Positions 34,167-42,962 of a stretch of DNA of 64,000 bases are shown piece after piece. Made by a program: the position numbers and the translations under genes. The stretch is taken from contig NZ_CP074441.1 in the NCBI RefSeq assembly GCF_018394055.1, forward strand, positions 372,001 through 436,000, written 5' to 3'. This stretch comes from Weissella ceti (GTDB lineage: Bacteria; Bacillota; Bacilli; Lactobacillales; Lactobacillaceae). Position 1 is the stretch's first letter; the number at the start of each line of letters is the position of its first letter. The notes beneath the pieces were generated by a model. That model did no database searches. It saw only the letters and a list, made by a program, of their open reading frames with translations, and was not told the DNA's origin.

Positions 34167-34554
34167 CGAGCACCAAACTGAAAAAAACACACGATTTCTA
34201 CAAGCCTTTGGTCATGCATGGGATGGCGTAAAAGTGGTATTAGAACGAGAACGTAATATGCGTTTTCATCTGCTAGCAACCATTTTAGTTGTCCTAGGAG
34301 GTTTGTGGTTAGGTATTGGCCGTTCAGATTGGATCTGGATTACCATTGCAGTGTTTATTGTCGTCGTGGCAGAATTTACTAATACAATGGTAGAAGCCAT
34401 CGTCGACTTGATTGTCGGAGAAACATACGAACCGTTAGCGAAAGTTGCCAAAGACGTCGCTGCTGGGGGAGTTTTGGTTTCTGCAGGTACGGCAATGATT
34501 ATCGGTAGTTTAATTTTTCTACCATACATTTTCCAACTATTTGGTTGGAAATAA
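34150..34554 (+). CDS. dgkA: Diacylglycerol/undecaprenol kinase family protein
   Basis: A 134-residue membrane kinase of the DgkA family; the Gram-positive enzyme phosphorylates undecaprenol for cell-wall lipid recycling. Three membrane helices follow an amphipathic N-terminus (FGHAWDGVKVVLERERNMRF). Motifs EFTNTMVEAIVDLIV and AKVAKDVAAGGVL hold the catalytic and Mg-binding Glu/Asp residues. ATG 34150 overlaps ybeY by 17 bases and has only a weak CTGGA site, so translation is probably coupled to ybeY. Confidence 0.92.
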   Translation: MDWNANEHQTEKNTRFLQAFGHAWDGVKVVLERERNMRFHLLATILVVLGGLWLGIGRSDWIWITIAVFIVVVAEFTNTMVEAIVDLIVGETYEPLAKVAKDVAAGGVLVSAGTAMIIGSLIFLPYIFQLFGWK

Positions 34555-34573
34555 CGAAAGTTAAGGAATAAAT

Positions 34574-35482
34574 ATGAGCGAACAAGCATTTAAGTCTGGT
34601 TTTGTGGCCATTGTTGGACGTCCAAACGTTGGAAAGTCAACTTTGATGAACGAAATGATTGGTGAAAAGATTGCCATCATGTCACCAAAGGCGCAAACAA
34701 CACGTAACAAGATTCAAGGAATCTACACTAATGATGAAGGGCAAATCGTATTTATCGACACGCCTGGAATCCACAAGCCACAAAACGGTTTGGGTGACTT
34801 CATGGTGAAGACAGCGATGTCATCACTTGGAGAAGCTGACATGATCTGGTTTGTTGTGAACGCAGACCAAAAGCGTGGAGCCGGTGACGACTTCATTATT
34901 AACCGTTTGAAGACAGTGGACACACCAGTTTACTTGATCATCAACAAGGTTGATTTGGTACACCCACAAGATTTGTTGGTTATCATTGATGACTACCGTC
35001 AACAAATGGACTTTGCTGAAATCTTTCCAATCTCTGCGTTGGATGGAGATGGTGTGCCACACTTGTTGGACTTCACTATGGGAAACATGGAAGAAGGCCC
35101 ACAATACTACCCTGAAGACCAAATTACTGATCACCCAGAACGTTTTATTATGGCTGAATTGATCCGTGAAAAGGTTCTACAATTGACACGTCAAGAAGTG
35201 CCACATTCAGTTGCGGTTGTTATCGAAACAATCGAACGTGAAGGTGATGCTAAGTTGCACATCCAAGCAGCGATTGTTGTTGAACGTCCAACACAAAAGA
35301 ACATCGTTATTGGTAAGCAAGGCTCAATGATCAAGGAAATCGGAACTCGTGCACGTAAGGATATCGAACGTCTAATGGGTGAAAAGATTTTCCTTGAACT
35401 ATGGGTTAAGGTTGAAGATCGTTGGCGTGATAAGCCACAATCTTTGAACGCCTTTGGTTACAACGAAGATTCAGAAGTTTAA
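34574..35482 (+). CDS. era: GTPase Era
   Basis: Era binds the 3' end of 16S rRNA and couples 30S maturation with growth. The 302-residue protein has the GTPase domain ([16 protein letters not shown]; switch [19 protein letters not shown] near residue 125) and the C-terminal KH domain (about 205-300). AAGGA precedes the ATG. In the ybeY-dgkA-era-recO block, consistent with joint work in rRNA maturation. Confidence 0.98.
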   Translation: MSEQAFKSGFVAIVGRPNVGKSTLMNEMIGEKIAIMSPKAQTTRNKIQGIYTNDEGQIVFIDTPGIHKPQNGLGDFMVKTAMSSLGEADMIWFVVNADQKRGAGDDFIINRLKTVDTPVYLIINKVDLVHPQDLLVIIDDYRQQMDFAEIFPISALDGDGVPHLLDFTMGNMEEGPQYYPEDQITDHPERFIMAELIREKVLQLTRQEVPHSVAVVIETIEREGDAKLHIQAAIVVERPTQKNIVIGKQGSMIKEIGTRARKDIERLMGEKIFLELWVKVEDRWRDKPQSLNAFGYNEDSEV

Positions 35483-35514
35483 TATAAACATGCCGTGTTT
35501 GGAAGGAGGGGCAC

Positions 35515-36327
35515 ATGACAGAAGTATTTGATGCGATTGTGATGTATCAACGTCCTCATAAAGAACACGACTTGATGGTTAAAATGTTAACGAGAGAACA
35601 TGGTAAACGAATGTTTTATATTCGTCATGGGAAATCGAAAAGATATGCGTATGCGGCTGATGTATTACCGTTTACCATTGGACAATATGAAGGAACGATT
35701 AATGCCACGGGACTAAGTTTTATGAATGATGTGAAACAAAGTCACGTTGCACGTGTTTTTCTAGAAGATGTCAATAAATCTGCCTACATGACTTACATCA
35801 TGGGGTTAGTGGATGCTGCGTTTGTAGATAATCAACCATTAACGAATTGGTATGATGAGGTCGCTTTAGCGATTGAAAAGATGGAGACGGGCCTTAGCCC
35901 GATGGCCTTAGCCAATTATTTTGAACTAAAGCTCTTACCTGCTTTTGGTGTGCACGTCGATTGGGAACGTTGTGTGATATGTGAAGGAACAACGCCTCAA
36001 ATGGACTTTTCAATGACACTAGGTGGGCTTTTGTGTGCCAAACATTTTGGTCAAGATGAACATCGTATGCATATTGCGCCTAAAGCGCTATATATCTTAA
36101 AACAATTTAGCCAAGTGCATTTAAAGCAGATGCATTCGTTAAGTGTTAAAACAATGACCCTACAAGAAATGAGTCGTGTATTAGATGCGATTTATGACGA
36201 TCAAGTAGGGGTTCAATTAAAAGCGAAGTCTTTTATCAAACAATTGCAGAGTTGGGACCAACGTTTACAATCGAGAACGCCTACCTCTGAAACGACAGAT
36301 AAAGATGATAGTAGTGGACATGCTTAA
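35515..36327 (+). CDS. recO: DNA repair protein RecO
   Basis: RecO helps load RecA at gaps with RecF and RecR. The 270-residue protein has the N-terminal OB fold (1-80; VFDAIVMYQRPHKEHDLM) and a helical C-terminal domain with two zinc-type Cys (WERCVICEG), the second pair being partly missing: the later position reads GGLLCAKH. Codon use is somewhat less biased than in era. AAGGAGGGG precedes the ATG. Confidence 0.95.
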   Translation: MTEVFDAIVMYQRPHKEHDLMVKMLTREHGKRMFYIRHGKSKRYAYAADVLPFTIGQYEGTINATGLSFMNDVKQSHVARVFLEDVNKSAYMTYIMGLVDAAFVDNQPLTNWYDEVALAIEKMETGLSPMALANYFELKLLPAFGVHVDWERCVICEGTTPQMDFSMTLGGLLCAKHFGQDEHRMHIAPKALYILKQFSQVHLKQMHSLSVKTMTLQEMSRVLDAIYDDQVGVQLKAKSFIKQLQSWDQRLQSRTPTSETTDKDDSSGHA

Positions 36328-36334
36328 TATGATT

Positions 36335-36368
36335 AAAAATCCCTGAGGAGGAATCCTTAGGGGTTTTT
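36335..36368 (+). terminator. Intrinsic terminator after recO
   Basis: AAAAATCCCT-G-AGGA pairs with TCCT-T-AGGGGTTTTT (one wobble and one mismatch), then T-rich tail. Confidence 0.88.
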
Positions 36369-36402
36369 ATTTTATTTTCATAAAAAGTTTTAAATTTTAA
36401 AT

Positions 36403-36431
36403 TTGACGAAATATCTTACTTTCGATATAAT
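36403..36431 (+). promoter_or_regulatory. Strong promoter of a 43-aa gene
   Basis: TTGACG (36403-36408), 17-base spacer, perfect TATAAT (36426-36431), one of the best promoters in the window. Confidence 0.88.
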
Positions 36432-36457
36432 TAACGTCATAAACAAAAAGGAGATTT

Positions 36458-36589
36458 ATGATTATGAACCCATGGCTAGACATTAACCACTGGCAACACA
36501 TTGGAGTTGGTATTTTGATGGAAATCAGTACTTGGACTTTCTGGACTGCAGCAGCTGTTGAAACTGGATTCCACGCCATCTTTGGTTAA
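36458..36589 (+). CDS. Small hydrophobic Trp-rich protein, 43 aa, unknown
   Basis: A 43-residue open frame starting MIMNPWLDINHWQHIGVGIL, with one hydrophobic helix (about 15-43) rich in Trp (four), His (three) and aromatic residues and ending in HAIFG. It has a consensus promoter 26 bases upstream, an AAAGGAG site 5 bases before the ATG, and lies alone between the recO terminator and the glyQS promoter. These signals strongly suggest a real gene. I recognise no family. A membrane-associated peptide is likely; a toxin or regulator role is only speculation. Confidence 0.8.
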   Translation: MIMNPWLDINHWQHIGVGILMEISTWTFWTAAAVETGFHAIFG

Positions 36590-36599
36590 GCAATTCTGC

Positions 36600-36627
36600 T
36601 TGACTTTTACAAGGCTTCCCGTAAAAT
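36600..36627 (+). promoter_or_regulatory. Promoter of the glyQS T-box operon
   Basis: TTGACT (36600-36605), 16-base spacer, TAAAAT (36622-36627). It starts 10 bases after the stop of the 43-aa gene. Confidence 0.75.
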
Positions 36628-36633
36628 ATTAAG

Positions 36634-36836
36634 TATATGCATTGAGGATAGAAAAAATTTTAAGACCTGTATGAGCGAGTTACCAATGGTGAGAGGGTAA
36701 TCATGGTTGATGAATGGGGAGCTATCTGAGCAACAACTTAAATTAAGCTGCCAGTCTAACTGGAAGTAGGGTGGAACCGCGATACATATCGTCCCTACAT
36801 CAATCACGCAATGTGGTTGGTGTAGGGATTTTTTTC
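36634..36836 (+). promoter_or_regulatory. T-box leader of glyQS
   Basis: T-box core GTAGGGTGGAACCGCG (36766-36781) and a terminator TCCCTACATCAATCAC pairing with GTGGTTGGTGTAGGGA plus T-run (36792-36835). Stem I base pairs GATAG (36647-36651) with CTATC (36722-36726). Just before CTATC the sequence TGGGGAG supplies a Gly codon (GGG or GGA) as specifier, consistent with tRNA-Gly sensing. Confidence 0.92.
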
Positions 36837-36862
36837 TGCACTGCCACAGAAAGGAACTAATA

Positions 36863-37792
36863 ATGAGCACAAAAATGAGTGTCCAAGATATTATTTTAAC
36901 TTTGCAAACATTCTGGGCTAAGCAAGGTGCCATGTTGATGGAAGCCTACGATACTGAAAAGGGTGCGGGGACAATGAGTCCTTACACATTCTTGCGTGCC
37001 AATGGACCTGAACCATGGAATGCAGCTTATGTTGAACCATCACGTCGTCCCGCGGATGGACGTTACGGGGATAACCCAAACCGTTTGTACCAACACCACC
37101 AATTCCAAGTGGTTATGAAGCCTTCACCAGATAACATTCAAGAATTGTACTTGGAATCATTGGTTGCTTTGGGGATCAACCCATTGGAACACGATATTCG
37201 TTTCGTTGAAGACAACTGGGAAAACCCATCAATGGGTGCCGCTGGTATCGGTTGGGAAGTTTGGCTAGATGGAATGGAAGTCACACAATTTACGTACTTC
37301 CAACAAGTCGGTGGAATTCCTGTTGATGCAGTTACTTCTGAAATCACATATGGTTTGGAACGTTTGGCATCATACATCCAAGACGTACCAACTGTTTACG
37401 ATTTGGAATGGGGTAACGGTGTTCTTTACGGGGATATCTTCAAGGAACCTGAATTTGAACACTCAACATACTCATTTGACACATCAGATGCAGACATGTT
37501 GTTGCGTCACTTTAATGAATACGAGGCTGAAGCAAAGCGTGCGCTAGAAGCCGGTTTGGTTCACCCGGCGTACGATTACATCTTGAAGGCATCACACACA
37601 TTCAACTTGTTGGATGCTCGTGGAACTGTGTCAGTTACTGAACGTGCTAAGTACTTGAGCCGTATCCGTAACATGGCCCGCACAGTTGCGAAGGCCTTTA
37701 TCGCTGAACGTAAGAAGCTTGGATTCCCACTATTGAAGGATGAAGCATTACGTGAAAAGTACCTACCAGCTCAAGAAGAGGAGGCTAAGTAA
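36863..37792 (+). CDS. glyQ: Glycyl-tRNA synthetase alpha subunit
   Basis: Alpha subunit of the bacterial heterotetrameric GlyRS; it carries the class II catalytic core. The 309-residue protein has [20 protein letters not shown] near the start, [20 protein letters not shown] (motif 2 region) and [22 protein letters not shown] precedes the ATG. The stop is 1 base before glyS. Confidence 0.98.
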   Translation: MSTKMSVQDIILTLQTFWAKQGAMLMEAYDTEKGAGTMSPYTFLRANGPEPWNAAYVEPSRRPADGRYGDNPNRLYQHHQFQVVMKPSPDNIQELYLESLVALGINPLEHDIRFVEDNWENPSMGAAGIGWEVWLDGMEVTQFTYFQQVGGIPVDAVTSEITYGLERLASYIQDVPTVYDLEWGNGVLYGDIFKEPEFEHSTYSFDTSDADMLLRHFNEYEAEAKRALEAGLVHPAYDYILKASHTFNLLDARGTVSVTERAKYLSRIRNMARTVAKAFIAERKKLGFPLLKDEALREKYLPAQEEEAK

Positions 37793-37793
37793 C

Positions 37794-39872
37794 ATGGCAG
37801 ATTTTCTATTAGAAATTGGACTAGAAGAAGTACCAGCGCACTTGGTTTCACCAGCGCGTGAACAATTGGTTGAACGTACTGAAGCATTCTTAGCTGAAGC
37901 ACGTTTGGGATTTGGGAAGGTCGAAGCTTTCTCAACACCACGTCGTTTGGCAATCTTGGTTCGTGACTTGGCTGACAAGGCTGAAGACATGGAATTTGAA
38001 GTGAAGGGGCCAATCAAGCGTGCTGCTGTGGACGCTGATGGTAACTACACTAAGGCTGCGGAAGGATTCGTTCGTGGACAAGGTATGACAACTGATGACA
38101 TCATCATCAAGGAATCAAACGGAAACGAACACATCTTCGTTGCGAAGTTTGAAGCTGGTCAAGTTGCAGCGGATGTTTTGCAAGGATTCAACACTGTTGT
38201 TGAAGCAATGCAATTCCCAACTGAAATGCGTTGGGGACGTCACAGCTTCCAATACGTTCGTCCGATTCGCTGGATGGTTGCCTTGTTGGATGACAAGATT
38301 GTGCCATTCAACGTTTTGGATGTTGAAACTGGACGCACATCACGTGGACACCGTTTCTTAGGACAAGATGTTGAAATTAAGTCAGCAACAGAATACGTTG
38401 CTGCGCTTGAATCAGTTGCTGTTTTGGCTGATGCACAAGCACGTAAGGACACAATTTGGGCACAAATCGAAGCGATTGGGGCATCAAATGGTTGGACTGT
38501 TGTGCCTGATGCCGACTTGTTGGAAGAAGTTAATAACTTGGTTGAATTCCCAACAGCCTTCAATGGTAATTTCGATGCAAAGTACTTGGATTTGCCGGAT
38601 GAAGTATTGATTACTTCAATGCGCGAACACCAACGTTTCTTCCACGTTGTTGATGAAAATGGGGCTTTGTTGCCACACTTTATCTCAGTACGTAACGGAA
38701 ACGACCAACACTTGGACAACGTTATTGCTGGTAATGAAAAGGTTTTGATTGCCCGTTTGGAAGACGCTGTCTTCTTCTACGGTGAAGATCAAAAGCATGA
38801 TATTGCTTACTACAATGATAAGTTGAAGAATGTCTCATTCCACGCTAAGTTGGGATCAGTTGCTGATCACACACGTCGTGCGCAATTAATGGCTGCCTTG
38901 CTAGCAGATCGTCTAGAACTAGACGAAGATGCACAAGTGAAGCTGGCTGAAGCTGCATCAATCTACAAGTTTGACTTGATGACTGGAATGGTTGGTGAAT
39001 TTGACGAATTGCAAGGTATCATGGGTGAAAAGTACGCTTTGTTGTTCGGTGAAGCGCCTGAAGTAGCTGCTGCAATTCGTGAACACTACATGCCAATTAG
39101 TGCAGGTGGGGAATTGCCAGCAACTGACCTAGGTAAGATTTTGGCTTTGGCTGATAAGCTAGATACATTAGTATCATTCTTCGCCGGTGAAATGATTCCT
39201 TCTGGATCAAACGACCCATACGCATTGCGTCGTGCTGCTTCTGGAATCATGAACATTCTTCGTGCTAACGACTGGACATTCGACTTGAACGAATTGTTGG
39301 TTGAATACGTATCAGCCATTACTGAAAGTGAAGACCATGTTGGTTTGCCAGAAGAGGTTGTTGCACGTTTGGTAGCCAGTGTGTCAGATATCAATGATTT
39401 CTTGACAGACCGTGTTATCAAGGAATTGCAAGATCAAAATGTGCGTCATGACGTGATTAATGCCGTGACACAAGCTGGTCTAACAAGCACAAGTCAAATG
39501 TTTGATTCTGTTGCAGCGTTGTTGGCTCATCAAGATGATGCTAACTTCCGTGATGGTGTTGAAGGATTAACACGTATCATGCGTTTGACAACTAAGAACT
39601 CAACAGATGCAGAAGTATCTACTGACTTGTTTGAAAACGAAGCTGAAGCAGCGTTGTATGAAGCAACAGTAGCTCTTGATGCAGAAACAACTGATGACAT
39701 GTTGGTTGATTTGTTGGCTTTGTCAGATAAGATTGCCGCTTACTTCGACGTAACAATGGTTATGGTTGAAGATGAAGCTGTGAAGCAAAACCGTTTGGCA
39801 ACACTTGCAACTGTAAGTGAAATGGCCGGACAAGTTGCTAACTTCATGGAACTAGATGTGAAGAGCAAGTAA
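37794..39872 (+). CDS. glyS: Glycyl-tRNA synthetase beta subunit
   Basis: Beta subunit of GlyRS (692 residues), needed for tRNA binding. It starts MADFLLEIGLEEVPAHLV, contains the B3/B4-like and HD-type regions (EHQRFFHVVDENGALLPHF; PYALRRAASGIMNILRAN), and has the C-terminal DALR-like anticodon domain. ATG 37794 is chosen because GAGGAGG precedes it and family members start here; an open frame upstream overlaps glyQ. Co-translated with glyQ. Confidence 0.98.
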   Translation: MADFLLEIGLEEVPAHLVSPAREQLVERTEAFLAEARLGFGKVEAFSTPRRLAILVRDLADKAEDMEFEVKGPIKRAAVDADGNYTKAAEGFVRGQGMTTDDIIIKESNGNEHIFVAKFEAGQVAADVLQGFNTVVEAMQFPTEMRWGRHSFQYVRPIRWMVALLDDKIVPFNVLDVETGRTSRGHRFLGQDVEIKSATEYVAALESVAVLADAQARKDTIWAQIEAIGASNGWTVVPDADLLEEVNNLVEFPTAFNGNFDAKYLDLPDEVLITSMREHQRFFHVVDENGALLPHFISVRNGNDQHLDNVIAGNEKVLIARLEDAVFFYGEDQKHDIAYYNDKLKNVSFHAKLGSVADHTRRAQLMAALLADRLELDEDAQVKLAEAASIYKFDLMTGMVGEFDELQGIMGEKYALLFGEAPEVAAAIREHYMPISAGGELPATDLGKILALADKLDTLVSFFAGEMIPSGSNDPYALRRAASGIMNILRANDWTFDLNELLVEYVSAITESEDHVGLPEEVVARLVASVSDINDFLTDRVIKELQDQNVRHDVINAVTQAGLTSTSQMFDSVAALLAHQDDANFRDGVEGLTRIMRLTTKNSTDAEVSTDLFENEAEAALYEATVALDAETTDDMLVDLLALSDKIAAYFDVTMVMVEDEAVKQNRLATLATVSEMAGQVANFMELDVKSK

Positions 39873-39895
39873 TTTGTTAGTTTAATAGATAGACC

Positions 39896-39927
39896 AAAAG
39901 GACGTAGCTGATAGCTAGGTCCTTTTT
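39896..39927 (+). terminator. Intrinsic terminator after glyS
   Basis: AAAAGGAC-G-TAGCT pairs with AGCTA-G-GTCCTTTT around GAT, then T-run. Confidence 0.92.
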
Positions 39928-40058
39928 TCGTTGTCTTAAATCAGATATACCAATATTGTGAAAAAATTTAAAATAAGTTAAACGTTGATGTCATGCGGAA
40001 TATGCCAATCATTTGTGAAAAACTCTGAATTTTAGTAAGTAGTTTTCGTGATTGACTG

Positions 40059-40087
40059 TTTACAAGATACGAAAATTGTTGAATAAT
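40059..40087 (+). promoter_or_regulatory. Promoter of the nucleotidase-aldolase unit
   Basis: TTTACA (40059-40064), 17-base spacer, AATAAT (40082-40087). Confidence 0.55.
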
Positions 40088-40104
40088 AGACATATATTTG
40101 AAAA

Positions 40105-40119
40105 TTGTAAGCGTTTACC
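40105..40119 (+). promoter_or_regulatory. cre site upstream of the nucleotidase-aldolase unit
   Basis: TTGTAAGCGTTTACC matches WTGNAANCGNWNNCW at all but the last base and is 13 of 14 identical to the classic TGTAAGCGTTTACA. It lies downstream of the predicted start, where CcpA would act as a roadblock. Confidence 0.85.
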
Positions 40120-40144
40120 AAAAAGTTGTAATGGAGGAAATAAC

Positions 40145-40741
40145 ATGAATAAGCCAAAGTTGTATTTAGATATGGATAACGTGTTAGTAGATACATTGCC
40201 CATTTTAAATGCTTATGCAGAAGAGCATCCTGAAGTGGCAAAGCCAGACCGTGTAGCTGGTATTTTTGCAGACCTACCGATTAAGCAAGGGGTTAAGGAT
40301 GCAGTTGCTACGTTGAATGAATATTTTGATCTTTATATCTTATCAACAGCACCTTGGCATAACCCAAGCGCTTGGCAAGATAAAATTGTTTGGTTAGAGA
40401 ATCAATTTGGTGCAGGGGAAGGTAATCCTTTCTACAAAAAGGTTGTGATGGCGCACGATAAAGGGCTAGTTCATGGAACTGGTGGTATTTTAGTTGATGA
40501 TCGTCCATACCACGGTGCAAGTGCATGGTCTGATACAGCTGCTAATAGTGAATGGATTCAATATGGTTACACTGAGCATCTGACTTGGGAAGACAAGTTA
40601 GTGCCATTCTTAGTTGAAGTTGCAAAGAACTATCAAGAGACAGCCAATGGCTCAATCAGTGAAGCAATTAAAATGAGTAATATTATCACTGGTCCTGTCC
40701 ATGGTGATTTAGTTCATTTTGAAAAGGCAAATTGGGAATAA
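40145..40741 (+). CDS. 5'(3')-deoxyribonucleotidase-like HAD protein
   Basis: A 198-residue HAD phosphatase similar to the NT5C family that dephosphorylates (deoxy)nucleotides. Motif I is YLDMDNVLVDT near the start; motif II lies at YILSTAPWHNPSAW; motif III near FYKKVVMAHDKG; motif IV at ILVDDRPYHGA. GGAGG precedes the ATG. The aldolase gene starts 13 bases after its stop, so both share the cre-controlled promoter. Confidence 0.88.
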   Translation: MNKPKLYLDMDNVLVDTLPILNAYAEEHPEVAKPDRVAGIFADLPIKQGVKDAVATLNEYFDLYILSTAPWHNPSAWQDKIVWLENQFGAGEGNPFYKKVVMAHDKGLVHGTGGILVDDRPYHGASAWSDTAANSEWIQYGYTEHLTWEDKLVPFLVEVAKNYQETANGSISEAIKMSNIITGPVHGDLVHFEKANWE

Positions 40742-40754
40742 GGGGGAGATAGAC

Positions 40755-41633
40755 ATGATTACAAGTAGTACAGAGATGTTGAAAAAGGCGCGTGCAAATG
40801 GCTACGCAGTACCAGCATTCAACGTAAACAATCTTGAATGGGTCAAAGCGATTTTGATGGCGGCTGAAAAGACGCAATCACCAGTTATTATTCAAGTAAC
40901 TGGTGGCGCTGCTAAGTACATGAGTAGCTTCAAAGTTGCTCGTGACTTGGTCGTAGACATTCATGATGCACTTAAGATGACTGTTCCTGTGGCGATTCAC
41001 GTTGACCACGGAACATTTGAAGAAGTGCAAGAAGGAACGGCAGTTGGCTTTACGTCTGCCATGTTTGATGGATCATCATTACCAATTGATGAAAACGTGC
41101 GAAAGACAATGGAAGTCGCTAAAACAATCCATGCCAAGAATATGTCTTTAGAAGGTGAAGTAGGGACTATTGGTGGTGAAGAAGACGGTATCGTCGCTGA
41201 TGGTGAAATTGCACCAGTAGCTGATGCAGTTCGTATGGCCGAAGCAGGTGTAGATATGCTTGCGGTTGGAATTGGAAATATTCACGGCCCATATCCAGAA
41301 GATTGGAAGGGACTTGATTTCAAGCACCTAGAAGACATTTCTAAGGCTGTTAAGGCAGATACGGGGAAAGACTTGCCATTCGTATTACACGGTGGCTCAG
41401 GTATCCCTGATGAGCAAATTCAAAAGGCGATTTCTCTTGGTGTTGCCAAGATTAACGTGAACACGGAAGGGCAATTAGCGTTCCATAAGGCTACACGTGA
41501 ATTTGTCCTTTCTAACAAGGATCTAGAAGGTAAGAACTACGATCCGCGTAAGTTCTTGTTGCCAGGAACTGAAGCGATTGAAGCCATGGCAGTTGAGCGT
41601 ATTAATGTGTTTGGTTCAGCAAATAAGGCGTAA
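40755..41633 (+). CDS. fba: Class II fructose-bisphosphate aldolase family protein
   Basis: Zinc-dependent class II aldolase cleaving fructose-1,6-bisphosphate to DHAP and glyceraldehyde-3-phosphate (or a related ketose bisphosphate). The 292-residue protein shows AIHVDHGTFEEVQ (catalytic Asp and Zn His), EGEVGTIGGEEDG, IGNIHGPYP (Zn His) and LHGGSGIPDEQI (Zn His). ATG 40755 follows GGGGGAG. Related tagatose-bisphosphate aldolases are very similar, so exact substrate is not proven. If the organism is an obligate heterofermenter, a cre-controlled aldolase would serve side roles rather than main glycolysis. Confidence 0.9.
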   Translation: MITSSTEMLKKARANGYAVPAFNVNNLEWVKAILMAAEKTQSPVIIQVTGGAAKYMSSFKVARDLVVDIHDALKMTVPVAIHVDHGTFEEVQEGTAVGFTSAMFDGSSLPIDENVRKTMEVAKTIHAKNMSLEGEVGTIGGEEDGIVADGEIAPVADAVRMAEAGVDMLAVGIGNIHGPYPEDWKGLDFKHLEDISKAVKADTGKDLPFVLHGGSGIPDEQIQKAISLGVAKINVNTEGQLAFHKATREFVLSNKDLEGKNYDPRKFLLPGTEAIEAMAVERINVFGSANKA

Positions 41634-41648
41634 TTAATTAAAATTAGT

Positions 41649-41740
41649 AAGCATCAAAACTATTGAGTTGGAAACATACAAATATATTGCGTCTTGGACC
41701 AATATAAGTATGATTCATCACAAGGTTTTGATGCTTTTTT
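41649..41740 (+). terminator. Long-looped terminator after the aldolase gene
   Basis: Perfect 12-bp stem AAGCATCAAAAC (41649-41660) / GTTTTGATGCTT (41725-41736) with a 64-base loop that itself holds TATATTG...CAATATA, then TTTTTT. The rest of the gap to 41912 has an extended -10 element TGATATTAT (41836-41844) for the aquaporin gene. Confidence 0.8.
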
Positions 41741-41912
41741 ATATTGTTTCGCAAATAACTAATATTTAATAAGAAAGTGCATATGATTTGTTTCGTTTTT
41801 TAATAAATAAAAGTATGTTTAAATTTGTTTGGTTGTGATATTATGAACAAGTTGAATCGATTTAACGATGAAACATCTTCGTTTTTAAATATAAATTAGG
41901 GGTACACATACG

Positions 41913-42608
41913 ATGACACGTAAGATTTTTGGGGAAGTAGTTGGAACTGCTTTGTTGATTTATCTGGGAACAGGATTGGTTTTGTTTGGTGGCGTATATG
42001 CAGATTTGTTAGGTCCAGCGCTTGGTTGGGGGCTAATGTTTACCATGTTGGTTTACACATTCGGGCCATTATCTGGTCCGCATTTGAATCCGGTGGTTAC
42101 TCTGATGGTATACCTTACAAAGCGTATGCCAGGTCAGGAAGCCGTTGTTTATTTCATTAGTCAACTTGTGGGTGGACTACTAGGAGAACTAGCATTGGTT
42201 GGAACGTACAATGCCTTTTTGTCAAAGCAAGGGATCAGTTGGGAATCAGCAATTGCAGAACATCATCTAGGTAGCACGATGCATCCTAATTTAACCTCTG
42301 GTGCAGCATTCTTTGTGGAAATGATGATTACGACAATTCTATTGACGGTTTTGTTGGTCTTCATGAATCGTTTGACGAATGAGTTTGCCGGACAATCTCC
42401 AATTATTGTTGGGATTACTGTCTTTGCATTGGTAATGTTCAGTGGTAACTTGACTGGAACATCAATGAACCCAGTTCGTTCTTTGTATCCCGCATTATTT
42501 GCTGGAGGGACCGCATTAGAAATGTTATGGGTATACCTAACAGCGCCATTTGTGGCCGTGATTTTTGCGATCTTGATTGATAAGTACATTTTGGCGGATG
42601 ATAAATAA
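41913..42608 (+). CDS. Aquaporin / MIP family channel
   Basis: A 231-residue MIP channel with six membrane helices. The two half-helix motifs are HLNPVV (first NPA box, as NPV) and MNPVRS (second, also NPV with the selectivity-filter Arg). Both boxes thus have Val instead of Ala. Such proteins pass water, glycerol or small acids; together with the adjacent lactate permease remnant and distant glpK, substrate could be glycerol or lactic acid, but this is inference. AGGGG precedes the ATG. Confidence 0.9.
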   Translation: MTRKIFGEVVGTALLIYLGTGLVLFGGVYADLLGPALGWGLMFTMLVYTFGPLSGPHLNPVVTLMVYLTKRMPGQEAVVYFISQLVGGLLGELALVGTYNAFLSKQGISWESAIAEHHLGSTMHPNLTSGAAFFVEMMITTILLTVLLVFMNRLTNEFAGQSPIIVGITVFALVMFSGNLTGTSMNPVRSLYPALFAGGTALEMLWVYLTAPFVAVIFAILIDKYILADDK

Positions 42609-42623
42609 TTAAATGAATTTATG

Positions 42624-42653
42624 ATAGGTGATCTTTCTAGATCACCTATTTTT
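42624..42653 (+). terminator. Intrinsic terminator after the aquaporin gene
   Basis: Perfect 11-bp stem ATAGGTGATCT / AGATCACCTAT around TTCT, then TTTT. Confidence 0.93.
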
Positions 42654-42962
42654 ATTCGTGTGACGTTTATGGAAGAGCGCAATGACTGTGTCAGATATTA
42701 TCGACAAGAAAAGCAACGTTCAATAAAACGTTTTAACAAAAATATATTGCGTAACAATATAAAAAAGATATATAAAGATAAAACCGTAGAATGTTAATAA
42801 TTCTACGGTTTTTCTGTTGTTTTTAAAATATTTAAACGCTAAAGTTGGTCATTATAAAGTTTTTTTGCTTTTTTTAAATAAACACCTATTAATGTATGCG
42901 GTTTCATGTATAATAAAACAGGTAATTAAAGACATAGATATGTGAATGTTTAGGAGGGAATT
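42654..42962 (+). other. Gene-free stretch with an orphan terminator hairpin
   Basis: No protein gene can be supported. A second strong terminator hairpin, AAACCGTAGAAT / ATTCTACGGTTT with T-tail (42781-42813), ends a 130-base AT-rich segment that has no clear promoter. A TATAAT (42909-42914) 50 bases before the lactate permease is its likely -10 box. A weak cre-like sequence (42831-42844) has two mismatches. Confidence 0.6.

Noticed and set aside
41843-41899. 18-codon frame before the aquaporin gene, possible leader peptide
   Set aside because: No ribosome binding site, and its start coincides with the predicted -10 element.
42669-42797. 42-codon Lys/Arg-rich frame in the gap before the lactate permease
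   Set aside because: No ribosome site, and it runs into the terminator hairpin at 42781; basic composition follows from AT-rich non-coding DNA.
42831-42844. cre-like TTTAAACGCTAAAG upstream of the lactate permease
   Set aside because: Two mismatches to the consensus, including the second-position G, and more than 110 bases from the start; too weak to call.
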